The notes beneath the pieces are model-generated. The model did no database searches. It worked only from the letters and a program-made list of their open reading frames with translations, and was not told where the DNA came from. From contig CALISP010000144.1 in NCBI GenBank assembly GCA_938041705.1, positions 1-5,449 of the forward strand: a stretch of DNA of 5,449 bases, written 5' to 3'. Both the position numbers and the translations under genes were made by a program. This document shows positions 1 through 5,247 of this stretch, piece after piece (within the stretch, counting starts at the first letter, position 1; each line of letters starts with the position of its first letter). The stretch comes from an uncultured Cocleimonas sp. (GTDB lineage Bacteria; Pseudomonadota; Gammaproteobacteria; Thiotrichales; Thiotrichaceae).

Positions 1-1493
1 GCATCAATCTCAGGATCTAATGGTGGTAATTCATACTCCGCTAATTGCTTTTTATAGTACTCATTTGCAACGGTAGCTAAATCTTTTTCACCGTCTTCTT
101 TCCATCTTTCAAAACTTTCATTATTTGCAATCGGTGAACGATAGAATGCATTGCGGAAATTTGATTGAGTATGTGCACAACCTAAGAAATGAGCCCCTGG
201 GCCGACTTCTTCAATTGCATCCATTGCTTGTCCATTTTCGCTTAAATCGATGCCTTTAGCATATGTTGCAAGCATGCCCGCTTGATCACAATCCATGATG
301 AATTTTTCATAACCCATAACTAATCCTCCTTCCATCCAACCTGCTGTGTGAAGTACAAAGTTCACGCCTGCATTGATTGCTGGCCAGATTGAATTTGAAG
401 ATTCGTAACCAGCTTGAGCATCTGCAATTTTAGAACCACAAAAGCCACCACCTGATCGGAAAGGTACTTCTAAACGACGCGCTAAGGAAGCCATAACATT
501 AAGCACTAAAGCTGGCTCAGGTGTTCCAAAAGTCGGGGCACCAGTTGCCATAGACATTGAACTAGCAAAAGTACCGAAAATCATCGGAGCACCTGGATTG
601 ATCAACTGAATCAATGTCATGCCTGCCATTGCTTCTGCCAATGACTGTGCACAAGTACCCGCAACTGTAACGGGGGACATTGCACCTGCAAGAATAAATG
701 GCGATACAATACACGCTTGATTGTTTCTCGCGTAAACCTTCAATGCACCTAGCATAGTGTCATCAAAAGTCATCGGTGAGTTTGCATTAATCAAGCTCAC
801 AGTAATTGTTTTTGGTCTGCCAGTAGCAGGATCCATGAAATCTTCACCGAATAAAATCTTACACATATCGACAGTATCTTGCGCGCGTTCTGGTGCAGTC
901 ACAGAACCCATGAAAGGCTTATCTGAATATTTCATATGTGAGTACACCATATCGAAATGGCGTTTATTGACAGGAATATCAACAGGCTCACAAATAGTTC
1001 CACCAGAGTGATGCAGATGCGGCGTCATATAAGCTAATTTTACGAAGTTACGGAAATCTTCTATCGTTGCATAACGACGACCTTCATCTAAATTACGAAT
1101 AAAAGGGCTACCATAAGCTGGCACTAACACCGTGTGCTTACCACCAATTTCTACATTACGCGCTGGATTACGTGCATGCTGGGTAAATTGCTTTGGTGCA
1201 GTCGCCATGATGATTTTACGACACATGCCAACAGGAAAACGCACGCGTTCCCCATCAATTGAAGCACCTGCTTCTTTAAAAATTTCCAAAGCTTCTGGGT
1301 CATCTTTAAACTCAATACCCGTCTCTAATAAAATCTTATCTGCATTCGCTTCAAGTTGAGCGAGACCCTCTTCGCCTAAAATTTCATATTCAGGAATCTG
1401 TCGAGTGATATATGCAGGTGCTGCTGGAGCTTCTGCTTCTGAACTCTCTCCACGTGATCGACGATTACGACGTTTGCGACTTGGATCTGCCAT
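1..1493 (-). CDS. Trimethylamine methyltransferase (MttB) family protein, non-pyrrolysine type, C-terminus cut by window edge
   Basis: The frame reads 497 codons from an ATG at 1493 to the left edge with no stop. I recognise the protein from runs such as FTQHARNP (103-110), HHSGGTICEPVD (161-172), GAPTFGTPEPALVL (318-331), RSGGGFCGSK (346-355) and GCAHTQSNF (438-446), which are typical of MttB-family proteins common in marine Alphaproteobacteria. Those are usually about 510-520 residues, so perhaps 15-25 residues are missing here. The family takes a methyl group from a quaternary or tertiary amine to a corrinoid protein. Archaeal MttB needs pyrrolysine read through an in-frame amber codon. 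None is present, so the substrate is more likely a betaine-like compound than trimethylamine (inference). The N-terminus is arginine-rich (residues 6-14), followed by an Ala/Pro/Glu stretch. A weak AAGAG lies 10 bases before the ATG. No corrinoid protein or reductive activator is visible; partners could lie beyond the left edge. Confidence 0.9.
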   Translation of the reverse strand, partial: MADPSRKRRNRRSRGESSEAEAPAAPAYITRQIPEYEILGEEGLAQLEANADKILLETGIEFKDDPEALEIFKEAGASIDGERVRFPVGMCRKIIMATAPKQFTQHARNPARNVEIGGKHTVLVPAYGSPFIRNLDEGRRYATIEDFRNFVKLAYMTPHLHHSGGTICEPVDIPVNKRHFDMVYSHMKYSDKPFMGSVTAPERAQDTVDMCKILFGEDFMDPATGRPKTITVSLINANSPMTFDDTMLGALKVYARNNQACIVSPFILAGAMSPVTVAGTCAQSLAEAMAGMTLIQLINPGAPMIFGTFASSMSMATGAPTFGTPEPALVLNVMASLARRLEVPFRSGGGFCGSKIADAQAGYESSNSIWPAINAGVNFVLHTAGWMEGGLVMGYEKFIMDCDQAGMLATYAKGIDLSENGQAMDAIEEVGPGAHFLGCAHTQSNFRNAFYRSPIANNESFERWKEDGEKDLATVANEYYKKQLAEYELPPLDPEID

Positions 1494-1608
1494 GATATTA
1501 ATACTCTTGCTTGATAATTAGGGTAACTGTTTGGTAAGTGATTTTATATTAACATTATGTAGCCTAAAGGCCTGTTGAATAGGTTTCAACCGCGACATCA
1601 TGATATGT

Positions 1609-1620
1609 TTTGACGTCAAA
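1609..1620. repeat. 12-bp perfect palindrome TTTGACGTCAAA
   Basis: TTTGACGTCAAA is self-complementary over all 12 bases and ends 13 bases before the GACAC core of repeat copy A. Having no loop, it would make only a weak RNA hairpin, so a protein-binding site on DNA is the more natural reading. An inverted repeat sits in a similar place before copies B and C, although the sequences differ. Confidence 0.45.
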
Positions 1621-1622
1621 TT

Positions 1623-1672
1623 GAATATAAAAGGACACCCCCCTACTTTTTGCATAACATTACCTTTATTTC
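1623..1672 (+). repeat. Intergenic repeat, copy A
   Basis: The copy begins GAATATAAAAG, continues GGACAC with a run of six C in total (1638-1643), then TACTTTT, and 22 bases after the GACAC start carries AACATTACCTTTATTT. Copy B at 2973 matches the first 28 bases except for one G fewer and one C more. Copy C at 4095 shares the core and the downstream block. The function is unknown. It lies about 150 bases upstream of the flavin oxidoreductase start, as copy C does for the esterase. Confidence 0.75.
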
Positions 1673-1728
1673 GCGTTTTTAATTTTAATAAAGCTTAATA
1701 AGAGGCTTTGCAAAGGCTACTTACTATT

Positions 1729-1754
1729 CCAAGTTTAAATCTATTTAAACTTGG
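1729..1754. promoter_or_regulatory. 26-base palindrome, candidate operator
   Basis: Two perfect 12-base arms, CCAAGTTTAAAT and ATTTAAACTTGG, flank a CT centre. The right arm overlaps the proposed -35 hexamer TTGGTC of the downstream gene, which suits a dimeric repressor. No T-run follows on either strand, so an intrinsic terminator is unlikely. The regulator is not encoded in this window, and the operator role is inferred from symmetry and position. Confidence 0.5.
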
Positions 1755-1778
1755 TCCTATTAAATTAAAAACTATAAA
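1751..1778 (+). promoter_or_regulatory. Candidate sigma-70 promoter for the flavin oxidoreductase gene
   Basis: A -10 hexamer TATAAA (1773-1778, five of six consensus bases) lies 16 bases after a weak -35 hexamer TTGGTC (1751-1756, three of six). Transcription would start near 1785, leaving a leader of about 20-35 bases. AT-rich DNA produces such hexamers by chance, so this remains a candidate. Confidence 0.35.
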
Positions 1779-1807
1779 CTCAAGCAAGTTAATTAAACAA
1801 TAGAAAA

Positions 1808-2911
1808 ATGGGTAATCACATGTCAGTACTTTTCTCAGAATTAAAAATCAAAGACATTATTTTTCGTAATCGTATAGGGGTATCACCTATGTGCCAGTAT
1901 TCATCTGTCGATGGAATTGCTAATGATTGGCATTTGGTGCAATTGGGTTCAAGAGCTGTAGGTGGTGCTGGTTTGATTATAGCAGAAGCAACAGCCGTTA
2001 CTCCTGAAGGACGAATTACTCCTCAATGCGCTGGACTTTGGAATGATGAGCAAATAGAGCCACTAAAACGAATTAATAAGTTTGTTAAACAACACGGTGC
2101 CGTCGCAGGGATACAAATTGCTCATGCAGGCAGAAAAGGTTCGGCAGCAACTCCATGGGATGGAGGAGCACATTTAGAAAATGAAAATGGTGGCTGGGAT
2201 TTAATTGCACCGACTAATCAAGCCTTTGACCAAGATGGTACTCGTTTGATGAAAGCACCACGACAAATGAGCCTGAAAGACATAAAGTCTGTTCAAAATG
2301 CATTTGTTGAATCGGCCAAACGTGCATTGACCGCAGGTTATCAAATGTTAGAGATTCATGGTGCACATGGTTATTTACTGCATAGTTTTTTCACCCCTTT
2401 AGTCAACGACCGCAAAGATGAATACGGTGGAGATATCAAAGGTCGTGCAAAAATGATGCTAGAAACAGTCGATGCAGTTCGTGCAGTTTGGCCAGAAAAT
2501 CTGCCTCTTGCAGTAAGATTATCTGCAGCAGACTGGATCGAAAATGGACTAACTTTAGAAGATAATATTCAAATGTCTGCATGGCTCAAAGAACATGGTG
2601 TCGATATTATTGATTGTTCAGGTGGCGGAGCAACTCCAGCGGCAAGGGCTTCTGTGGGTGACCGTACTGAACAACAGGTTGGATTAGCTGAACAAATACG
2701 GAAACAAACAGGTATCAAAACCATGGCAGTTGGCGTAATCACAGATGCACATCAAGCTGAAAATATTATCGCCTCAGGGCAAGCTGATATCGTACTAATG
2801 GCTCGCCAAAGTTTGCGTGACCCATACTGGCCATTACATGCTGCCGAAGAATTAGGTGTTCCGAATAAAGCGTTTATGCCGATACAAAATGGAACGTTTG
2901 TTGGGACTTAG
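1808..2911 (+). CDS. NADH:flavin oxidoreductase / old yellow enzyme, XenA/YqjM class
   Basis: This is a 367-residue FMN-dependent ene-reductase with a TIM-barrel fold. Such enzymes reduce activated C=C bonds and some nitro compounds with NAD(P)H in the cytoplasm. Visible signatures are PMCQYS (27-32), GIQIAHAGRKG (101-111), the paired histidines in EIHGAHGYLLHSFF (182-195), NDRKDEYGG (200-208) and MARQSLRDPYWP (331-342). The Cys in PMCQYS marks the XenA/YqjM class, where it tunes the flavin. If translation starts at the second ATG (1820), that Cys is residue 25 and the histidines are 180 and 183, close to the published XenA positions (Cys25, His178, His181). The later start is therefore plausible; neither ATG has a strong ribosome binding site. 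The gene is monocistronic, with a possible operator-promoter just upstream and an inverted repeat after its stop. The physiological substrate cannot be told from sequence. Confidence 0.93.
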   Translation: MGNHMSVLFSELKIKDIIFRNRIGVSPMCQYSSVDGIANDWHLVQLGSRAVGGAGLIIAEATAVTPEGRITPQCAGLWNDEQIEPLKRINKFVKQHGAVAGIQIAHAGRKGSAATPWDGGAHLENENGGWDLIAPTNQAFDQDGTRLMKAPRQMSLKDIKSVQNAFVESAKRALTAGYQMLEIHGAHGYLLHSFFTPLVNDRKDEYGGDIKGRAKMMLETVDAVRAVWPENLPLAVRLSAADWIENGLTLEDNIQMSAWLKEHGVDIIDCSGGGATPAARASVGDRTEQQVGLAEQIRKQTGIKTMAVGVITDAHQAENIIASGQADIVLMARQSLRDPYWPLHAAEELGVPNKAFMPIQNGTFVGT

Positions 2912-2947
2912 TTTTAAACACAAAATGTTCTAATAAATCCATTATAA

Positions 2948-2969
2948 ATCCGACTCAACTGAGTCGGAT
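2948..2969. terminator. Inverted repeat after the flavin oxidoreductase gene, possible terminator
   Basis: ATCCGACTCA and TGAGTCGGAT form 10-bp arms around AC, or nine pairs with a four-base loop, 37 bases after the stop codon. The stem is GC-richer than its surroundings. On the plus strand it is followed by AACGAATATAAAA rather than a T-run; on the minus strand the next bases are TTTATAATGG. It is thus not a canonical intrinsic terminator, although its place between convergent genes fits one. It also ends exactly 13 bases before the GACAC of repeat copy B, so it may belong to that element. Confidence 0.4.
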
Positions 2970-2972
2970 AAC

Positions 2973-3022
2973 GAATATAAAAGACACCCCCCCTACTTTT
3001 AAGAGATATTTCATTTCTTTAA
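2973..3022 (+). repeat. Intergenic repeat, copy B
   Basis: This copy has GAATATAAAAG, then GACAC with a run of seven C in total (2987-2993), TACTTTT, and GATATTTCATTTCTTT starting 22 bases after GACAC. It lies between two convergent genes, so unlike A and C it has no plus-strand gene shortly downstream; a transcript from it would run antisense into the ParB-like gene. Confidence 0.75.
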
Positions 3023-3062
3023 TTTAAAAATATAAGTAGGATTTCCCCAAAGCTAGTGTTTT

Positions 3063-3090
3063 AGATTTTGTCACTTAAAAGCAAAAATCT
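3063..3090. repeat. Weak inverted repeat downstream of the ParB-like gene
   Basis: AGATTTTG (3063-3070) and CAAAAATCT (3082-3090) can pair with one bulged A around an 11-base loop. It lies 22 bases beyond the ParB-like stop codon and could help end that transcript, but no T-run follows it on the minus strand and the stem is almost all A-T. Confidence 0.2.
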
Positions 3091-3100
3091 TATTGATTAC

Positions 3101-3120
3101 AGTTAAGTTAAGTTAAGTTA
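3101..3120. repeat. Pentanucleotide repeat (AGTTA)x4 across the end of the ParB-like gene
   Basis: Four exact copies of AGTTA (TAACT on the coding minus strand) cover the last codons and stop of the ParB-like gene. Reading ATA ACT TAA uses only the first two units, so gain or loss of one or two units leaves the protein unchanged. Confidence 0.8.
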
Positions 3121-4006
3121 TATCTTCATCAATCATAGTAAAATACTTCACCAAATTTTCTTTCAGTTGAAACATCTCTTTATTAAACTGATCTTTCTCA
3201 GGTCCTTCGTATTTCAAACCCTCCAACAGAATACGAGAAATATTTTTATTAACGCGTTTTACTGGGCTTTTGAGTAAAATATATTCTTTTGGTATTGGTA
3301 CAAGTTTTTCGTTTTCTTCAATTGCAGCTTCGATACCGCCTTTTTTTACCGCTTTAATAATTTTCTTTGCTTCTTTTACAGTCTTGTCTGCTATTAATGG
3401 CAATACTTTATCTTGAAGTTCTTTATTTAACTGAATGATTTCATTCGTTTGACTAGCATTTAACTCGCCCTGACTTCGTGCTTGTTTAACCGAATCTGCC
3501 GCAAGTTCATCACGCTTAATTGCACTTTTAATAACGGACTTTGATAGTCCCGTTTTTTCTGCTGTAATCGCTGCAAAAGAGTCAGTGTCTACTTTTTCTT
3601 GCTCTTTATCTTTCAACTTATTTTCAGGATTGAAGGATTCATTAGATACATCGATTTTGATCACATTGGGATTCAATTGCTCATAAATCTCACGTCCACG
3701 ATTTAAACATTTCTCTAGTTCAAGTCGATTCAAAGGCTCACGTACTAAATTTTCATCGATAGAAATTAACTCCTGCTGGAGTAAATCTCTATCAACTACA
3801 TGTACATCGACTTCTTTCCAGCCTAATTCTTGAATCGCCTGATATCGTCGAGAACCCGCTAGTAGTTCATTATCTTTGTTGATAGTTAGTGGGTTAATCA
3901 AACCAATACTCTCAATACTCTTTTTTAAAGTATCAACATCGGTACCATGACGAAGGTATTCGCTATTTCTTTTTATATCAGTGAGTTGACGCGTATCAAG
4001 TTCCAT
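3113..4006 (-). CDS. Orphan ParB-like (ParB/Spo0J N-terminal domain) DNA-binding protein
   Basis: The 297-residue protein opens with a ParB N-terminal domain: GLINPLTIN (35-43), AGSRRYQAIQELGW (50-63, matching the GERR-type nucleotide-binding box of ParB) and ENLVREPLNRLELEKC (85-100, matching the ENLQR..LNPIE box). A likely helix-turn-helix follows at about 143-168 (FAAITAEKTGLSKSVIKSAIKRDEL). The C-terminal third is charged and probably helical (about 195-235 and 270-290). ParB proteins are CTP-dependent clamps that load at parS and act with a ParA ATPase. No ParA, replication gene or parS-like GTTTCAC/GTGAAAC pair is visible. This protein may instead be a regulator or an accessory-element remnant; its cellular role is unknown. 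The start is supported by AAGGA 11 bases upstream. The gene is transcribed alone, divergent from the esterase, and flanked on both sides by direct copies of the intergenic repeat (B and C). Confidence 0.85.
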   Translation of the reverse strand: MELDTRQLTDIKRNSEYLRHGTDVDTLKKSIESIGLINPLTINKDNELLAGSRRYQAIQELGWKEVDVHVVDRDLLQQELISIDENLVREPLNRLELEKCLNRGREIYEQLNPNVIKIDVSNESFNPENKLKDKEQEKVDTDSFAAITAEKTGLSKSVIKSAIKRDELAADSVKQARSQGELNASQTNEIIQLNKELQDKVLPLIADKTVKEAKKIIKAVKKGGIEAAIEENEKLVPIPKEYILLKSPVKRVNKNISRILLEGLKYEGPEKDQFNKEMFQLKENLVKYFTMIDEDIT

Positions 4007-4017
4007 TTAGATTCATA

Positions 4018-4022
4018 TCCTT
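4018..4022 (-). promoter_or_regulatory. Ribosome binding site of the ParB-like gene
   Basis: AAGGA on the minus strand lies 11 bases before the ATG at 4006. It is the clearest Shine-Dalgarno match in the window and supports this start. An overlapping upstream ATG at 4016-4014 is out of frame. Confidence 0.55.
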
Positions 4023-4070
4023 ATTTTTTTGAGGAGCATATTTTATGTAATTGAACGCTGATTAGATACC

Positions 4071-4094
4071 TTTCCTTTTTATTTAAATAGGAAA
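4071..4094. repeat. Inverted repeat TTTCCT / AGGAAA before repeat copy C
   Basis: Six-base arms, TTTCCT (4071-4076) and AGGAAA (4089-4094), enclose 12 AT-rich bases. It ends 10 bases before the GACAC core of copy C, paralleling the inverted repeats before copies A and B, but it is the weakest of the three. Confidence 0.35.
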
Positions 4095-4143
4095 TTTTTA
4101 AAGCGACACCCCCTTGCTTTTAAATGATATTACTTTCTATTTT
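4095..4143 (+). repeat. Intergenic repeat, copy C
   Basis: The most diverged copy. It has TTTTTAAAGC, GACAC with a run of five C in total (4109-4113), TTGCTTTT, then GATATTACTTTCTATTT starting 21 bases after GACAC. The distance from the last C to the GATATT block is 12-13 bases in all three copies. It lies 154 bases (from GATATT) before the esterase start, against 152 for copy A and its downstream gene. Confidence 0.65.
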
Positions 4144-4279
4144 TCATAAGTAATTGGCATTCATAATAATGCTAAGCAGCTTTAAACTATTCTATTTATT
4201 AATCTTTGTTTACTATTTTTACCCTTATATTAAAAGAAGTGTATTTGTGATTTTGGGTCATTTCATTTAGCCTTACATT

Positions 4280-5158
4280 ATGCAAAAAAATAAACTCTTC
4301 AACTCATTTATTCATTTGATATCACTACAATTGCTTTTGCTACTTGCCGGCTGTAGCAGTTTTAAAGGAATAGAATTGGACTACGAAAAGATTCCCACTA
4401 GCAGTTTAAATAAGTCTATAGAGTATGGTGTTTACACTCCTCCTAATTGGAATAAACAAGAGAAATTACCTTTAATATTGTTCCTACACGGTGCTCGAGA
4501 TAACCATAATACGCTTGAGCAATACCAAACTCACAGTTACTTTGACAAACAAATAAATGCAGGAGAAATGCCTCGATTCATCTTAGTTACACCTAACGGT
4601 GGAAAAGGATTTTGGGAAAATTGGCACGACGGTTCGCATAATTATCGCGATTGGGTAATGCAAGATATATTGCCAAAAGTACAGCAAGATTATAATACCC
4701 TCGATTGTCCAAACCATTGCAGCATAATGGGAATTTCTATGGGAGGGTTTGGTGCTCTACGCATTGCCAATTTCTATAAAAATAGTTTTTCCAGCATTAG
4801 TGCCATTAGCGCGCCTATTCTAAATAACAAAGATGATGAGGGCTCTAAAACTCCCTTATTAGTACGCTTTTTTTTCCCTTTAAAGAGAATCTTTGGCACT
4901 AAACTTTATAATGGTGATAACTCCCAAAGCATTGAGAATGTATGGACTAACAAGAACAATGAAGCCATCAAAAAAATACGTTTGCAATTGATTGTGGGTG
5001 ATAAAGATCGACCAAAGATTGTTAGTTCAAATCAACGCTTTCATCAATTATTATTGAAGGCAAAACGTGAACATGACTTCTTCATTTACCAAGGTGGGCA
5101 TAAATGGATAGATTGGTTACCTCATTTTAATAAAGCCATTAACTTTTTAGTAAAGTAA
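4280..5158 (+). CDS. Lipoprotein serine esterase, alpha/beta hydrolase fold
   Basis: The 292-residue protein has a lipoprotein signal: a hydrophobic stretch (about 11-22) ending in the lipobox LAGC with Cys25 as the lipidated residue. No Asp follows Cys25 (CSS), so outer-membrane sorting is likely under the Lol rule. The hydrolase core shows the oxyanion segment LILFLHGARDN (65-75), the nucleophile elbow GISMGG (Ser153), a probable acid in VGDKDRP (Asp241 or Asp243) and the catalytic His in GGHKWIDW (His274). This order matches the putative esterase / esterase D and feruloyl-esterase-like groups that hydrolyse carboxylic esters; the substrate cannot be named. Two cysteines in CPNHC (143 and 147) could form a periplasmic disulfide. 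No strong ribosome binding site precedes the ATG, and no other in-frame start would keep the signal peptide. The gene stands alone, and its last six codons form the first unit of a 20-bp tandem repeat. Confidence 0.88.
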   Translation: MQKNKLFNSFIHLISLQLLLLLAGCSSFKGIELDYEKIPTSSLNKSIEYGVYTPPNWNKQEKLPLILFLHGARDNHNTLEQYQTHSYFDKQINAGEMPRFILVTPNGGKGFWENWHDGSHNYRDWVMQDILPKVQQDYNTLDCPNHCSIMGISMGGFGALRIANFYKNSFSSISAISAPILNNKDDEGSKTPLLVRFFFPLKRIFGTKLYNGDNSQSIENVWTNKNNEAIKKIRLQLIVGDKDRPKIVSSNQRFHQLLLKAKREHDFFIYQGGHKWIDWLPHFNKAINFLVK

Positions 5159-5220
5159 CTCTCTATTTAGTGAAACAGCTTCCTATTTAGTGACGCAGCT
5201 ACTTATTTAGTAATTAAATA
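5141..5220. repeat. Four tandem 20-bp repeat units at the 3' end of the esterase gene
   Basis: Units start at 5141, 5161, 5181 and 5201 with an exact 20-base period. All share TTTAGT at unit positions 7-12, except that unit 1 has TTTTAGT with the T-run shifted into its left side. Units 2 and 3 agree at 16 of 20 positions around CTATTTAGTGA..CAGCT; units 1 and 4 are more diverged. Unit 1 encodes the final codons and stop of the esterase (stop at 5156-5158). The spacing is close to two helical turns, which suits protein binding on one DNA face, but the array may also be a decaying tandem duplication. Confidence 0.7.
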
Positions 5221-5228
5221 ATTTAGCT
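5197..5228. terminator. Imperfect hairpin between convergent genes, possible terminator
   Basis: AGCTA (5197-5201) pairs with TAGCT (5224-5228), and TTATTTA (5203-5209) with TAAATAA (5215-5221), around a GTAAT loop with a small internal mismatch. It lies between the convergent esterase and MATE genes, where a two-way terminator is expected. The stem is AT-rich and no T-run follows, so support is modest. Confidence 0.3.
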
Positions 5229-5247
5229 AATACGATGACCAAAAGCT

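Larger units (their letters stand above)
1494..1807. other. Divergent intergenic region between the MttB-family gene and the flavin oxidoreductase
   Basis: These 314 bases are AT-rich and hold no credible gene. From left to right they contain a short inverted repeat GCCT-AA-AGGC at 1562-1571, a 12-bp palindrome at 1609-1620, repeat copy A at 1623-1672, a 10-bp palindrome CTTTGCAAAG at 1706-1715, a 26-base palindrome at 1729-1754 and a candidate promoter for the plus-strand gene at 1751-1778. I could not find a convincing promoter for the minus-strand gene; CATAAT- and TATAAA-like hexamers exist on that strand but lack good -35 partners. Confidence 0.7.
4007..4279. other. Divergent intergenic region between the ParB-like gene and the esterase
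   Basis: These 273 bases contain no credible gene. They hold the ribosome binding site of the minus-strand gene, a T8 run (4023-4030), an inverted repeat at 4071-4094, repeat copy C, a small GCATT/AATGC inverted repeat near 4160-4175, and a TATATT hexamer at 4226-4231 that could be the -10 of the esterase promoter but lacks a good -35. TGTGA at 4246-4250 is half of a CRP-type site; the other half is poor. Confidence 0.55.

Noticed and set aside
757..1359. Short plus-strand open frames of 84 and 75 codons inside the methyltransferase gene
   Set aside because: They lie antisense to a strongly conserved 497-codon coding frame and have no recognisable protein features or ribosome binding sites.
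2948..2969. parS site for the ParB-like protein
   Set aside because: The inverted repeat does not resemble the GTTTCAC/GTGAAAC type, and it is not shared with the other two repeat copies.
3101..3120. Phase-variable switch made by the AGTTA repeat at the end of the ParB-like gene
   Set aside because: The stop codon lies within the first two units read, so unit gain or loss does not change the protein unless fewer than two units remain.
4105..4120. Sigma-54 promoter in the repeat core (GACACC...TTGCT)
   Set aside because: The spacing between the GG-like and GC elements is one base short in copy C, the second G is A, and copies A and B have TACT instead of TTGC.
1623..4143. Integron attC sites or plasmid XerC/XerD (pdif) modules
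   Set aside because: No RYYYAAC/GTTRRRY pair and no match to the XerC-6bp-XerD consensus were found at the copies, and no integrase is present.
1623..4143. CRISPR array
   Set aside because: The copies are more than 1 kb apart and separated by genes, with no short regular spacers or cas genes.
4246..4261. CRP-binding site upstream of the esterase
   Set aside because: Only the TGTGA half is good; the opposite half matches TCACA poorly at the required spacing.
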